In this document: one piece after another, positions 1 to 9,293 of the stretch
How the letters are laid out: every line of letters starts with the position of its first letter
How positions within the stretch are numbered: position 1 is the stretch's first letter
From: Pantanalinema rosaneae
GTDB lineage: Bacteria; Cyanobacteriota; Cyanobacteriia; Leptolyngbyales; Leptolyngbyaceae
Direction of reading: 5' to 3'
Assembly: GCF_050753385.1 (NCBI RefSeq)
Contig: NZ_JBLZFZ010000033.1
Location: forward strand, 21,233-85,232
DNA length: 64,000 nt
Position numbers and translations under genes: made by a program
Notes under the pieces: model-generated
The model's database searches: none
Told to the model about the DNA's origin: nothing
The model's input: only the letters and a program-made list of their open reading frames with translations

Positions 1-117
1 TAGGGGAGATCAGGGAGACTAAGATGTTTACTGTGCCAACTCCCACACTATTCCACCTTTGCCATCTACCTCACCTGCCTCATCCTCCTTACCCTCCCCA
101 TCCCCTCCCGAGAGGCA
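1..117. repeat. 9-bp-period low-complexity repeat (STRR-like), left window edge
   Basis: A G-rich block (about 1-20, GGGGAGAT-like) is followed by a C-rich block (about 70-115) made of degenerate CCTCATCCT/CCCCATCCC units. The two halves are roughly inverted copies of each other. The C-rich half stops at the stop codon of wecB. The same unit family recurs at about 5424, 15126, 17285, 43721 and 63941. No gene is visible here. Confidence 0.6.
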
Positions 118-1233
118 CTACAGACCAAAAAACTGCTTAACAATCTGCAAAATTCTCTCGGCGGCGTGACCATCACCGAAGGGATTAACGGCGGTTGCCA
201 TTTCGTTGTAGGCAGTTTGGCTGGCTAATAACTCACTAGCTGTTTCCAGAATGCGATCGGGATTTGTGCCAATCAGTTTGGCGGTGCCTGCCATAATGGC
301 TTCGGGGCGTTCGGTAGTTTCTCGTAACACTAAAACGGGTTTGCCTAAACTAGGGGCTTCTTCCTGCAAGCCACCGGAATCGGTGAGTAGCAAATAGCAA
401 CGCTGAATCGCTCCCACCAGTTCAGCATAATCTAGAGGTTCGGTTAAAAAGGCGCGAGGATGATCGCCCAAGATCGCTTGCAGGGGTTCGCGCACAGTGG
501 GATTGCGGTGCAAGGGTAACAGCAGAGCGGTATCGGGAAACTTATCTAGAATTCGCAGAAATCCTTGGGCAATATCCTGTAGTGGTTCTCCCCAGTTCTC
601 GCGGCGATGCACCGTTGCCAGTAAGACTCGATGGTGTTGCCAATCTAACCCAGGGATGTTGCAATTCGGTTGCTGCGCGGCAACGGCTAACAGTGCATCA
701 ATCACCGTATTTCCAGTTTGATGAATGTCACCCACAATGCCGGATTGTTGCAAATGCTCTACAGCCAGAGAAGTTGGCGCGAAATTTAGCCGTGTTAATT
801 GGGAAATTAATCGCCGATTCGCTTCTTCAGGATAGGGATTATAGATATCATCGGTACGCAATCCTGCTTCCACATGCCCCACAGGAATTTTTTGGTAGAA
901 AGCAGCTAGAGCGGCGGCAAATGCGGTAGTCGTGTCACCCTGTACTAACACTAATTGGGGTTGTAGGTCTTGAAATAGAGTCTCCAATCCTTGCAAACTG
1001 CCGCAGGTAATACTGGTCAGGGTTTGCTTCGGTTGCATAATTGCCAGATCAAATTCTGCTTGCAATTGAAATAGTTGCATGACTTGATCTACCATTTCCC
1101 GATGCTGTCCTGTGAGAATCACATGAGTATCAAACCGGGAACAGGCTTTGAACTGTTGAATCACCGGAGCCATTTTGATTGCCTCCGGACGAGTTCCCAC
1201 AATGATGCTAATTGGAAGGGGCGGTTGCGACAT
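118..1233 (-). CDS. wecB: UDP-N-acetylglucosamine 2-epimerase (non-hydrolysing)
   Basis: Interconverts UDP-GlcNAc and UDP-ManNAc in the cytoplasm, supplying ManNAc-type sugars for surface polysaccharides. The family signature GTRPEAIKMAP is at residues 13-23, and GHVEAGLRT, TVHRREN and the UDP-binding stretch TDSGGLQEEAP follow in the expected order. The 371-residue length is normal. I chose the ATG at 1233 because the open frame upstream of it begins with TTG and adds 21 residues that precede the conserved N-terminal beta strand; neither start has a strong Shine-Dalgarno. The gene stands alone, with a low-complexity repeat touching its 3' end. Hydrolysing homologues exist, but the motifs favour the non-hydrolysing type. 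Confidence 0.93.
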   Translation of the reverse strand: MSQPPLPISIIVGTRPEAIKMAPVIQQFKACSRFDTHVILTGQHREMVDQVMQLFQLQAEFDLAIMQPKQTLTSITCGSLQGLETLFQDLQPQLVLVQGDTTTAFAAALAAFYQKIPVGHVEAGLRTDDIYNPYPEEANRRLISQLTRLNFAPTSLAVEHLQQSGIVGDIHQTGNTVIDALLAVAAQQPNCNIPGLDWQHHRVLLATVHRRENWGEPLQDIAQGFLRILDKFPDTALLLPLHRNPTVREPLQAILGDHPRAFLTEPLDYAELVGAIQRCYLLLTDSGGLQEEAPSLGKPVLVLRETTERPEAIMAGTAKLIGTNPDRILETASELLASQTAYNEMATAVNPFGDGHAAERILQIVKQFFGL

Positions 1234-1298
1234 CAGGATCGAAGGTTGAGAACGACAGGAATAAAAAACCTTTTCTATCCTAAAGGGTGATTGCAATG

Positions 1299-1330
1299 AC
1301 TAAACAATAAAAAACCCGGTCGCAACCGGG
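1299..1330 (-). terminator. Rho-independent terminator of the 1384-1758 gene
   Basis: On the minus strand CCCGGT-TGCG-ACCGGG forms a six-pair GC-rich stem with a four-base loop, followed directly by TTTTTTATTG. It lies 50 bases past the stop of the minus-strand membrane protein gene and upstream of wecB. Confidence 0.85.
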
Positions 1331-1383
1331 CATAACGGGGAAACATTGTACGAAGGAAGCTAAACGTTCTGCAAATCAATCAA

Positions 1384-1758
1384 CTATTCACGAACGGCAC
1401 AGGTTAGGGGGCAGGAGGCATATACCGAAGTGTGATTGGGGTTAGCTTCACCACCTAACCAGCGCAACCAGTGAACTTCATGGGGATGCACACCTTTTAG
1501 AGTTAGGGCGGCAGCACCGAGGAGAATGCCCAGGATGTTAATTCCAATGATGCTACCAGCAACTAACAAAACGGCACTAACTGGCATGACAGATTGAAGA
1601 ATGACTGCTAACAAAGAGCCGATCGTTACCATTAAAATGACTAACGGAAAGCCAACAACCAACAAACAAACTGTTAGTGTAAATGCCCAAACTAAAAAGC
1701 TTTTTAGCATTAACAATGCATACACCTTTTTAAAGCTTTGGCTCTGAGATAACGCCAT
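1384..1758 (-). CDS. Small conserved-type membrane protein, unknown function
   Basis: A 124-residue protein with two long hydrophobic stretches (about residues 18-50 and 55-85) and a short polar C-terminal tail containing HPHEVHWLRWLGGE. It is probably an inner or thylakoid membrane protein with two to three helices. The ATG at 1758 is preceded by a strong AGGAGG Shine-Dalgarno six bases upstream, which overrides the longer frame beginning at 1836. A good terminator follows at 1299-1330, so it is transcribed alone. I do not recognise a named family and assign no function. Confidence 0.75.
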   Translation of the reverse strand: MALSQSQSFKKVYALLMLKSFLVWAFTLTVCLLVVGFPLVILMVTIGSLLAVILQSVMPVSAVLLVAGSIIGINILGILLGAAALTLKGVHPHEVHWLRWLGGEANPNHTSVYASCPLTCAVRE

Positions 1759-2382
1759 GCCTCTTCCTCCTGGGGTTTGCAGCAATTGAATTAAGCGGAA
1801 TTCTTTGGAATACTTACAAAAAGTGATCCCCACCACTTGGGATCGGTGTAGACATCAGTATAGGGAAAATACAGAGGGAAGATAAGCCGTTGTTGGATAA
1901 TTTAACAGTCGTTTTCAGTTGTTTATGTTTTTTTGGGTAGCGTTTTTCGACTGAAAGTGCTGTCTGAAACCTGCTGTAGTTCTGGGGTGAAACGATATAA
2001 CTGGAGCTAGATCTGGCTTCTAGAGAAATTCTCCGATCGCGGTTTGATTGGGTTGTCATCCTCAATTTCACAGCGTTTCAGTCAAATCCCTATAACTTTA
2101 CGTTTCTTATTGAAATCCGGGCTTTCTCTCATATTGCTGTTGTTGGACTGAATGCAGAATTATGCTTGATTTCAGGAGCTTTCAGCTGCTAATCGCAGAT
2201 CAATTCTGGCTATACCTGATGCACTGGCAAAAAACGTTGCAATTCCCGATCGCCCTGAATGGCAACTGAAAACTCTTTTTTGGGACAATAATTGATAGGA
2301 GTCAAATCCTGTTTGGCAATTTATGAACTGAATTGACTGAGGTTAAGATCGCGGCAATCAAATATTGCGAACGGCGGTGATT
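1759..2382. other. Long intergenic region between divergent genes
   Basis: About 620 bases separate a minus-strand and a plus-strand gene, so both promoters should lie here. An open frame at 1814-2071 (minus) has no family resemblance, no ribosome binding site and odd composition, so I do not call it. No convincing hairpin, tRNA or repeat was seen. Confidence 0.5.
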
Positions 2383-3063
2383 ATGAAACCATTGAGCAAA
2401 ACCATTGCCATTATTCTGTTAATGTTGGGTGCGCCGTTAACGATCGCGATGTTAGTTGAGGCGGCTAATCCCAAAGCACCGGATCGGGATGGGGCGATCG
2501 CAGCTGTCATTTTATTTGGTTTACCACCAACGGTGTTGGGTAGCTGGATGTTAATTGATGGGCAGCGAAAGGATCGATTAGCGGCACACGATCGACTTCA
2601 GTCCCACTTCTTTCAGATATTGCAACAACAGCAGGGTCGAGTTACGCCCTTAAATTTGGCAATGGCAACGGGAGTATCGGGTCAGGCGGCAAAAGTCTTT
2701 TTGGATGCAAAAGCGAAGGAATTTGATGCCAATTTTGAGGTGGATGAGACGGGCAATGTTCTCTACTGCTTTAGTTTAGGCAGCTACCCACCGGCGATCG
2801 CGGCAACTCCTTCATCCTTAGATCTACCTGTGGGGGGACGGACGGAAACGATCGAGGTGATTCTGGAAACCGTCCCATCGTCACAGAAAATTGCGGCAAT
2901 TAAAATTGTGCGAGAACAGACGGGTTATGGCTTAAAGAAAGCCAAAGAACTGATAGAAGCGGTTCCTGTCACAATTTGCCAGTCCGTCTCCCTGGCGGAG
3001 GCGGAGAAAATTCAGCAGCAATTCACCGCGATCGGGGCTACGGTGCGAATTATGACGAAATGA
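2383..3063 (+). CDS. Membrane-anchored protein with ribosomal L7/L12-like C-terminal domain
   Basis: 226 residues in three parts: two hydrophobic helices (about 7-25 and 38-56), a soluble middle part that may be a winged-helix-like fold (about 70-130), and a C-terminal domain (about 150-225) matching the L7/L12 C-terminal fold, with the recognisable pattern KIAAIKIVREQTGYGLKKAK-ELIEAVP. In true L7/L12 this domain binds translation GTPases; here it is on a membrane protein without the L12 N-terminal dimerisation region, so it is not the ribosomal protein. The start is the ATG at 2383; an upstream in-frame TTG is less likely. Function unknown. Confidence 0.8.
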   Translation: MKPLSKTIAIILLMLGAPLTIAMLVEAANPKAPDRDGAIAAVILFGLPPTVLGSWMLIDGQRKDRLAAHDRLQSHFFQILQQQQGRVTPLNLAMATGVSGQAAKVFLDAKAKEFDANFEVDETGNVLYCFSLGSYPPAIAATPSSLDLPVGGRTETIEVILETVPSSQKIAAIKIVREQTGYGLKKAKELIEAVPVTICQSVSLAEAEKIQQQFTAIGATVRIMTK

Positions 3064-3143
3064 AACGGCGATCGTTCGGTTACTACGATCCTTGTTACAG
3101 AACGACATCATTTTCACTGGGATAGAAACTATATAGTGAGTTC

Positions 3144-3180
3144 AGATTCCTCTGGTCAACGCTACGTCAACCGGGAATCT
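3144..3180 (+). promoter_or_regulatory. Leader hairpin and possible promoter of the 3204 gene
   Basis: AGATTCC (3144-3150) and GGAATCT (3174-3180) are perfect inverted repeats, with a TCAAC-containing loop, in the presumed 5' leader 24 bases before the 3204 start. A TATAGT at 3132-3137 could be a -10 box; I see no good -35. Inferred only. Confidence 0.35.
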
Positions 3181-3203
3181 GATTCAGTTAGGAGGCACTT
3201 GCC

Positions 3204-3560
3204 ATGAATTCCGATCGCTCGGCATCGTCTGATGGTTACGCGGCAACGAATCAAGCGTTTTCGTCTCAGGTTTCTAAATCGGTGTTAATTGGCTCCTCGG
3301 TGCCGACTGATCCACCCCATGCCAATACCACGATGCTGAATTACGATGCCCTGCCTGCTAATCCGCGCCCTGCTAATGTGACCCTCCTGGCAAATGACAC
3401 GATCGTGCCCACCGATCGACCCCCGGTTAACGTCTATTCCTTACTCGACAAAGCGATCCCGACTCAGAAACCCTATGTTAGTAAGACGCTACTGATTTCT
3501 GAGTCACTTCCTACACCTCCGCCTTCCATTCATACAACCTTGCTGAAGGACACCCCTTAA
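3204..3560 (+). CDS. Small 17-residue-repeat protein, unknown function
   Basis: A 118-residue protein with no signal peptide and no hydrophobic helix. After a Ser/Ala-rich head it is built of about five tandem repeats of roughly 17 residues with the core [VLI]P-T/A-x-x-P followed by a T-x-LL spacer; the repeat prolines are at 34, 51, 69, 86 and 103 (spacing 17, 18, 17, 17). A strong Shine-Dalgarno (AGGAGG, nine bases before the ATG) supports translation. It is preceded by a possible leader hairpin and ends 24 bases before a MITE-like element. I do not recognise the family. The proline-spaced pattern could be a binding-motif array or a short extended solenoid. Confidence 0.75.
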   Translation: MNSDRSASSDGYAATNQAFSSQVSKSVLIGSSVPTDPPHANTTMLNYDALPANPRPANVTLLANDTIVPTDRPPVNVYSLLDKAIPTQKPYVSKTLLISESLPTPPPSIHTTLLKDTP

Positions 3561-3583
3561 CCTTGGCGAAGCTCGGCTCGGTT

Positions 3584-3801
3584 CCCTCCTTGTGAAGGCT
3601 ACCGTGTATACATAAGTGATCAAATCTAGCCGAAGCACTGACGAACCGCCCCCCAACCCCCAATTCTGGGGGAGCCGAACCATTCAAAGTCCCCCAGAAT
3701 TGGGGGCTTAAAGCCCTGCGGGCATACCAGAAAAGGGGGCTAAAAGGATCAAACGAAGTCAGCCTCAATTTGTGTGTACACAGTAGCCTTGTGAAGGAGG
3801 G
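3584..3801. mobile_element. MITE-like element, copy 1 (non-coding, terminal inverted repeats)
   Basis: The left end 3584-3612 and the right end 3773-3801 are 29-base inverted repeats with about 24 matches. Inside, CCCCCAATTCTGGGGG and CCCCCAGAATTGGGGG form a second inverted pair. The element is about 218 bases and codes for nothing credible. A related copy with the same internal order lies at 56665-56861. No transposase is in this window, so mobilisation would have to be in trans. Confidence 0.7.
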
Positions 3802-3828
3802 TTAGGGAGGAGCGGCTCGATCGCGGCT

Positions 3829-6825
3829 CTAATCGGCTCCCTCGATCGGGGCGAAGCCTTGCCGTTGGATATTCTCCGTCACCACCCGAGGTTCCAGGAA
3901 TTGCAGCAGATAATCGGGACCACCCGCCTTAGACCCAACCCCCGATAGCTTAAAGCCACCAAACGGTTGTCGGGCGACGATCGCCCCGGTAATGCCGCGA
4001 TTGATATAGAGGTTGCCGACTTCAAACTCGCGTTCTGCCTGCTCAATATGTGATGGAGTGCGGGAATATAGTCCTCCGGTTAAGGCAAAGTTGGTGCCAT
4101 TGGCGATCGCTAAGGCTTCCGTAAAGGTCGCGGCTCGTAATACGGCTAATACAGGCCCGAAGATCTCTTCTTGGGCGATCGTGTGCTCTGGTTGCACATC
4201 CCGGAAAATTACCGGCCCAACAAAATAGCCACCATCGGGAGCCGCCATTTCCAGGGCGACTTCACTCTGCATTCGTCCTTTTTCGATGTACTCCTTGATG
4301 CGATCGCGGGCATTGGCATCAATTACCGGACCCACTTTGCTGCTGGGATGTTCGGCAATACCGACGTTGAGCGATCGGGTGGCTTCCACCAATCGTTGCA
4401 GGAACAGATCGTAAATGGGTTCTAGAACAATCACCCGTGAACAGGCAGAGCATTTCTGCCCACTGTAGCCAAAGGCGGACTGCACTACGCCTTGCACCGC
4501 TTGATCCAGATCGGCACTTTCATCCACGATGATGGCGTTTTTGCCGCCCATTTCAGCGATCACCCGCTTCAGATGTTTTTGTCCCGGTTGCAAGATCGCG
4601 GCATCCTGATAAATCCGGCAACCCACCTCCTGCGATCCAGTGAAAGTAATCATGTGGACATCGGCATGTTTAACCATGTGTGATCCCACGGTGGAGCCTT
4701 TACCAGGAACGAATTGGAACACTCCCGCCGGAATTCCCGCTTCCACCAGAATTTCGGTCAGTTTGGCGGCGATCACCGAAGAGACTTCCGCCGGTTTCAG
4801 TAAGGTGCAGTTGCCAGCCACTAACGAGGCGACGACCATCCCGATTGGAATCGCTAAGGGGAAATTCCAGGGGGAAATGACTAGCGAAACTCCTCTAGGT
4901 TGGTAGCGGTAGCGATTGGTTTCTCCTGGAAAGTCGTAAGCCACTCCCTGTTCTAATCGTTCCATTTCATCGGCATAGTAACGGCAGAAGTCGATCGCCT
5001 CTGACACCTCTGGATCGGCTTCCCTCACAACTTTGCCCGTTTCCAAGACCATCCAAGCAATTAACTCCTGGCGACGTTGCTCCATTAAATCAGCCGCTCG
5101 CCGTAGAATATTCGCCCGTTCCCTGGCAGGCGTGTTCTTCCAGGCTGGAAAGGCAGCTTTTGCCGCTTGAATCGCTTGGTCTGCCTGTTCCACCGTGATT
5201 AAACCAATCCGCCCCACCTGTTCGGCACAGTTAGAGGGATTCAAGGACTCAACATAGTTGGCAGTGGTGACATATTCCCCATTAATCAACGGCAAATAGG
5301 TTTTACCCAACTGTTGCCGCACCTGTTGCAACGCCGATCGCACCGCTTCCCGTGGCTTGACTTCGGCATAATCCGTATCCGCCACATTCTGAAATCGCTG
5401 GGGATGATCCGTGGCAACTCCATCGCTCCCCATCTCCCCAACCTGCCCCATCTCCGCCATCACCGGAGCCGCTAACAACTCCTCGATCGGGCGTTCCTCC
5501 AAATTCTGCCGCAGGAAGGAACTATTGGCGGTATTCTCCAGCAATCGCCGGATCAGGTAGGACATACCGGGAATCAATTCACCATAGGGGCAATAGACCC
5601 GCACCCGATAGCCTTTGTCCGCGATCGCCTTGGCTAACTTATCCGCCATGCCATAGAGCACCTGGCATTCAAAATTACGGGGGGGAATCTTCAGACTCTC
5701 AGCGATCGCGATCGCATGGGCTTGAGTACGGACATTATGACTGCCGATCGCCGCATACAAATGCTGATGATTTTCCAGTAACAACCGTGTCATCGCTTCA
5801 TAGTTGGCATCGGTTGCAGCTTTGTCATTAAAAACAGGTTGCTGCCAATCTTTTTGTACCGCTTTAATCGTTTCCTGATCCCAATACGCCCCTTTCACCA
5901 ACCGGACTGTCACCGGAGTCCCCCGGTGTTTTGCCCACTCAATGACATCTTTTAAGTCAACCAAACTGTCACGTAAATAGGCTTGCAGAGTGATGCCAAT
6001 ATCGCTACGAGAACGAAATTCCTCTTCCAATAACAGTGCTTTGAGAATCTTTAAGGTGATGTCTTTGTAGGCATACTGCTCCATGTCAAAATGGACGGCT
6101 GCTCCCAGTTCTTTTGCTCGTCGCAGCAAGATCCGGATGCGATCGCTGACCTTCTCCTGACTGCCCTGTTCATCCAAGGGATCAAATTGGGAATAAAATG
6201 CCGTCAGTTTGACTGATACTTGCACCGATGACAGGGTTTCACCATTGGCTTGATCAATCTGCGGCACCGTTGACCACCGTTGAGCCGCCTCACTCAGTTG
6301 CGTCATCAACTCTAGATAACGCTCTAGATAGGATTTCGCCTCGACTTCAGTGATCACCGCTTCCCCTAACAAATCCACCGTGAAGGTCATCCGGTCTTTG
6401 CGTAGCCGCTCGATCGTTTTAATCACCTGTTGGATGGTTTCCCCGGCAATATACTTATGTGCCAGGGTTTCCACCGCCGTCGAAAGGGTGGTCGCCGCGA
6501 TCTGTCCCGGCATGGAATCGGGATTGGCAAATCCCAACAGTCCTTTTAAGGCGGCGGGTAGTTCCACCGTGGCATCGCCCAAATATTCCTGTAGGTGACG
6601 GGCAATTTCTGGTTTACTCCGCAGGGATGGCAAACAGTCAATTAGCCGAAACAACTGGACTCGCAACCCCGGATGGCTCATTGCCCAACCCAATAGCTTG
6701 TCATCCCAGCGCATTTGATCGCGCATTTGTGCCAGGAACGATCGACTTTCACGAGTTGCCGACAGCAGTTGACGGGCGATCGCCTGAGTTTGTTGTTCGT
6801 AAGGGTTGGCAGCAGACGTAACCAC
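3829..6825 (-). CDS. putA: Bifunctional proline dehydrogenase / L-glutamate gamma-semialdehyde dehydrogenase
   Basis: Oxidises proline to P5C (FAD-dependent) and then glutamate semialdehyde to glutamate (NAD-dependent). The 998 residues hold a proline dehydrogenase barrel (about 120-470, with FDMEQYAYKD and RLVKGAYWD) and an aldehyde dehydrogenase domain (about 510-980, with FTGSQEVG, EMGGKNAIIV and the catalytic Cys792 in SGQKCSACSR). It lacks the ribbon-helix-helix DNA-binding region of enterobacterial PutA, so it should not self-regulate. The linker at about 450-475 carries a short Met/Gly-rich insert encoded by a 9-bp-period repeat (about 5424-5460). It stands alone, with its 3' end 27 bases from a MITE-like element. 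Confidence 0.95.
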   Translation of the reverse strand: MVTSAANPYEQQTQAIARQLLSATRESRSFLAQMRDQMRWDDKLLGWAMSHPGLRVQLFRLIDCLPSLRSKPEIARHLQEYLGDATVELPAALKGLLGFANPDSMPGQIAATTLSTAVETLAHKYIAGETIQQVIKTIERLRKDRMTFTVDLLGEAVITEVEAKSYLERYLELMTQLSEAAQRWSTVPQIDQANGETLSSVQVSVKLTAFYSQFDPLDEQGSQEKVSDRIRILLRRAKELGAAVHFDMEQYAYKDITLKILKALLLEEEFRSRSDIGITLQAYLRDSLVDLKDVIEWAKHRGTPVTVRLVKGAYWDQETIKAVQKDWQQPVFNDKAATDANYEAMTRLLLENHQHLYAAIGSHNVRTQAHAIAIAESLKIPPRNFECQVLYGMADKLAKAIADKGYRVRVYCPYGELIPGMSYLIRRLLENTANSSFLRQNLEERPIEELLAAPVMAEMGQVGEMGSDGVATDHPQRFQNVADTDYAEVKPREAVRSALQQVRQQLGKTYLPLINGEYVTTANYVESLNPSNCAEQVGRIGLITVEQADQAIQAAKAAFPAWKNTPARERANILRRAADLMEQRRQELIAWMVLETGKVVREADPEVSEAIDFCRYYADEMERLEQGVAYDFPGETNRYRYQPRGVSLVISPWNFPLAIPIGMVVASLVAGNCTLLKPAEVSSVIAAKLTEILVEAGIPAGVFQFVPGKGSTVGSHMVKHADVHMITFTGSQEVGCRIYQDAAILQPGQKHLKRVIAEMGGKNAIIVDESADLDQAVQGVVQSAFGYSGQKCSACSRVIVLEPIYDLFLQRLVEATRSLNVGIAEHPSSKVGPVIDANARDRIKEYIEKGRMQSEVALEMAAPDGGYFVGPVIFRDVQPEHTIAQEEIFGPVLAVLRAATFTEALAIANGTNFALTGGLYSRTPSHIEQAEREFEVGNLYINRGITGAIVARQPFGGFKLSGVGSKAGGPDYLLQFLEPRVVTENIQRQGFAPIEGAD

Positions 6826-7093
6826 AGCGAGGACTCCTATGAGCGCAATGATGAGGAAGCGGATTGATTAGAGTTCTTTATCAATTCTACCGCCGCTAGT
6901 TTAACGTCGGTTATTGATCTGGCTTCCTTCTGTTCACTGTTCACGAACTCGGGATCACGGACTGTTCACTACCAACTTCTTAATGAGAAATCTTGCTAAG
7001 TAGATCGAGATAACGTTAGCATCCGAATGCAGAGTAAATCGCAATACTGTCGCAGGTATTGCTGACGGTAAGGCATAGGCGATCGAAACCCGC

Positions 7094-8104
7094 ATGACAG
7101 AGCAAGATGAACTAGGGAAAGTAAATTGGCAACGGCGACAACTCTTAAAACTAGGACTGGGCGCAGGTTTGGGAGTGGCAGGAGCCGCGATCGCTGTCAA
7201 GAATTTTTGGAAACCGGACTCTGACTCAATGGTGCATGTACCACCAATGGGTAAGGATACCTGGAAAGGGGATCCGGCGACGAATCCCATGCGAGTATTG
7301 CGGGATTTTGACTATGGTACGGTGAAGCAGGTGGATGGTCGGACGGTGCGGGAATTCCGGGTAGAAGCGAAAACTACCCCGATTCAGTTAAACAGTGCCA
7401 CCTCGTTTATCACCTGGAATTTGAATGGTCGCGTTCCCGGTCCTACCCTCCGAGCCAAGCAGGGCGATCGCATCCGGGTGATTTTCTACAACCAGGCTGG
7501 ACATGCCCATTCCCTGCACTTTCATGGGGTGCATCCGGCTGAAATGGATGGGATTCGTCCGATTCGGAATGGCGGTGTGATGATCTACGAATTTGATGCC
7601 GAACCCTATGGAGTCCATCTCTACCACTGTCATGTGTCTCCGGTGACGCGGCACATTGGCAAGGGATTGTATGGCATGTTTATTATTGATCCGCCAGAAC
7701 CTCGTCCTCCAGCCGATGAAATAGTCTTAGTTATGGCGGGGTATGACACGAATGACGATCGCCGGAATGAGTTATATGCCTTTAATGGCATCCCCAATTA
7801 CTACATGGAACACCCGATTCCGATCCAACAAGATCAACTGATTCGGCTGTATGTCCTGAATATGATTGAATTTGATGCCGCCGCAACCTTTCATCTGCAC
7901 GCCAATTTATTCCAGGTTTATCCCACTGGACATACGATGATCCCTGCCTACGCGACAGATGTGATCACGATGGGCACAGCAGAACGTCATATTTTAGAAT
8001 TTTCCTTCCAGTATCCCGGCAAATTTATGTTTCATCCCCATCAGGATGTGATCGCGGAGTCGGGATGTATGGGGTGGTTTCAGGTAATGCCAAAGAATAC
8101 TTAA
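7094..8104 (+). CDS. Tat-exported two-domain multicopper oxidase, probable ferroxidase
   Basis: 336 residues with a twin-arginine signal (RRQLLKLG at 14-21 plus a hydrophobic stretch). Four HxH motifs (H142/H144, H178/H180, H267/H269, H314/H316) supply the eight His of a T2/T3 trinuclear copper site. C179, H187 and M195 in domain 1 fit a type 1 copper site; domain 2 has no equivalent. That is the pattern of two-domain multicopper oxidases rather than NirK. It acts in the periplasm or thylakoid lumen. It is followed on the same strand by an HhH protein gene and an FTR1 permease, so ferrous iron oxidation for uptake is the likely role. A laccase-like or copper-tolerance role remains possible. 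Confidence 0.85.
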   Translation: MTEQDELGKVNWQRRQLLKLGLGAGLGVAGAAIAVKNFWKPDSDSMVHVPPMGKDTWKGDPATNPMRVLRDFDYGTVKQVDGRTVREFRVEAKTTPIQLNSATSFITWNLNGRVPGPTLRAKQGDRIRVIFYNQAGHAHSLHFHGVHPAEMDGIRPIRNGGVMIYEFDAEPYGVHLYHCHVSPVTRHIGKGLYGMFIIDPPEPRPPADEIVLVMAGYDTNDDRRNELYAFNGIPNYYMEHPIPIQQDQLIRLYVLNMIEFDAAATFHLHANLFQVYPTGHTMIPAYATDVITMGTAERHILEFSFQYPGKFMFHPHQDVIAESGCMGWFQVMPKNT

Positions 8105-8235
8105 AGTTTTCGCAAGTTAATTGACATTAATTCTCAAAGATAGCAGGATGAAATTGGTAGACTTTGACAGATTGCCACGACTTAACTGAATTGGTTGTGG
8201 TGAACGAATATTGACATGGAAGGAGTATTCAGACA

Positions 8236-9264
8236 ATGGGGTTTTCGCGACGATTTTTTCGCTATCTGGTTGTAGGGGTTGCCTCACTCTGGTTAATGAT
8301 TGGGATTAAAGCCTGTGCTAGCCCAACCACGCAGCAAACCACAACCCCGTCGCAGCCCACCGCTACCAGTACCGAGGTCGCGAGTAACCCGATCGGCGCG
8401 AAGAAAATTAATATCAACACTGCAATCTTGTCTGAACTAGACAAATTAGAGGCGCAATTAGCGGTTCCAGCCCTATCCCACAAAATTCAAGCCAGCCGAC
8501 CCTATGGCAGCACTGAGGAACTGGTGAGCAAGAATGTGGTGAGTCAGGCGCAGTTCGATCAAATTAAAGACCAACTGACGATCGAGGAGATTGTGCTGAC
8601 TGGGGAAGCCAAAGATATCGACTACATGACGAAACTGGGACTGATGAAAGGTCACATGCTTGTGGCGGGGGAATTACTGGCTCTGCAAAAACCGGAGCAG
8701 GCAGAACCCCATCTTGGTCATCCTGTTGAAGAAATTTATGTCGATCTAGAAGAACAACTGGGTGAACGGAATGTCACTCCGTTTAAGGATGTGTTGACGC
8801 GGGTGCAGGATCTGGTCAAATCGAAACCCAATGATCCGCAGATCCAAACGGACTATCAGGCAGCCATGACTGCGATCGATCAAGCGATCGCGGCTCTCCC
8901 AGAGACCCAACGTAGCAATCCCAAATTCGTCTTGCCTGTGATCAACGGTATGTTGGAAACGGCGACAGCAGAATATACGGCGGCGATCACCGATGGTAAG
9001 GTCAAAGAAGCGATCGAGTATCAAGATTCACGCGGGTTTGTTGCCTATGCTCAGGATGAACTCTACACGAGCATTGAACCCCAGATTACCAAAGCCGATA
9101 CCACTGCCCATGATCAGATGACAGCGGCATTTAAGCAACTGCGAACCGCCTGGCCGGAGCCGATTCCACCCGCAACTCCAGTCATGACCCCCGACCAAGT
9201 GGCTGCCAATGTGAAGCAGATTGAGCAGGCAGGGACTCCGGTATTAAAAGCCTCTGCATCATAA
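8236..9264 (+). CDS. Exported helix-hairpin-helix protein of the iron uptake locus
   Basis: 342 residues with an N-terminal hydrophobic export segment ending in IKAC (an imperfect lipobox, Cys27) and a Thr/Ser/Gln-rich linker. Residues about 56-115 look like a ComEA-type helix-hairpin-helix (KININTA and an Ala/Pro-rich turn). The remainder is helical and acidic, with LGLMKGHMLVAGELLAL and HPVEEIYVDLEEQL, possible metal-ligand-rich segments. It lies between the multicopper oxidase and the FTR1 permease on the same strand. By context it may be a periplasmic or surface iron-binding partner; this is inference. An AAGGAG Shine-Dalgarno precedes the ATG. Confidence 0.75.
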   Translation: MGFSRRFFRYLVVGVASLWLMIGIKACASPTTQQTTTPSQPTATSTEVASNPIGAKKININTAILSELDKLEAQLAVPALSHKIQASRPYGSTEELVSKNVVSQAQFDQIKDQLTIEEIVLTGEAKDIDYMTKLGLMKGHMLVAGELLALQKPEQAEPHLGHPVEEIYVDLEEQLGERNVTPFKDVLTRVQDLVKSKPNDPQIQTDYQAAMTAIDQAIAALPETQRSNPKFVLPVINGMLETATAEYTAAITDGKVKEAIEYQDSRGFVAYAQDELYTSIEPQITKADTTAHDQMTAAFKQLRTAWPEPIPPATPVMTPDQVAANVKQIEQAGTPVLKASAS

Positions 9265-9293
9265 ATCTATTGTGCTTTAACGCTACCTCCCGT

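Noticed and set aside
1814..2071. Minus-strand open frame of 85 codons upstream of the small membrane protein gene
   Set aside because: No ribosome binding site, no recognisable domain, unusual Ser/Arg-rich composition, and it overlaps the start of the 1384-1758 transcript.
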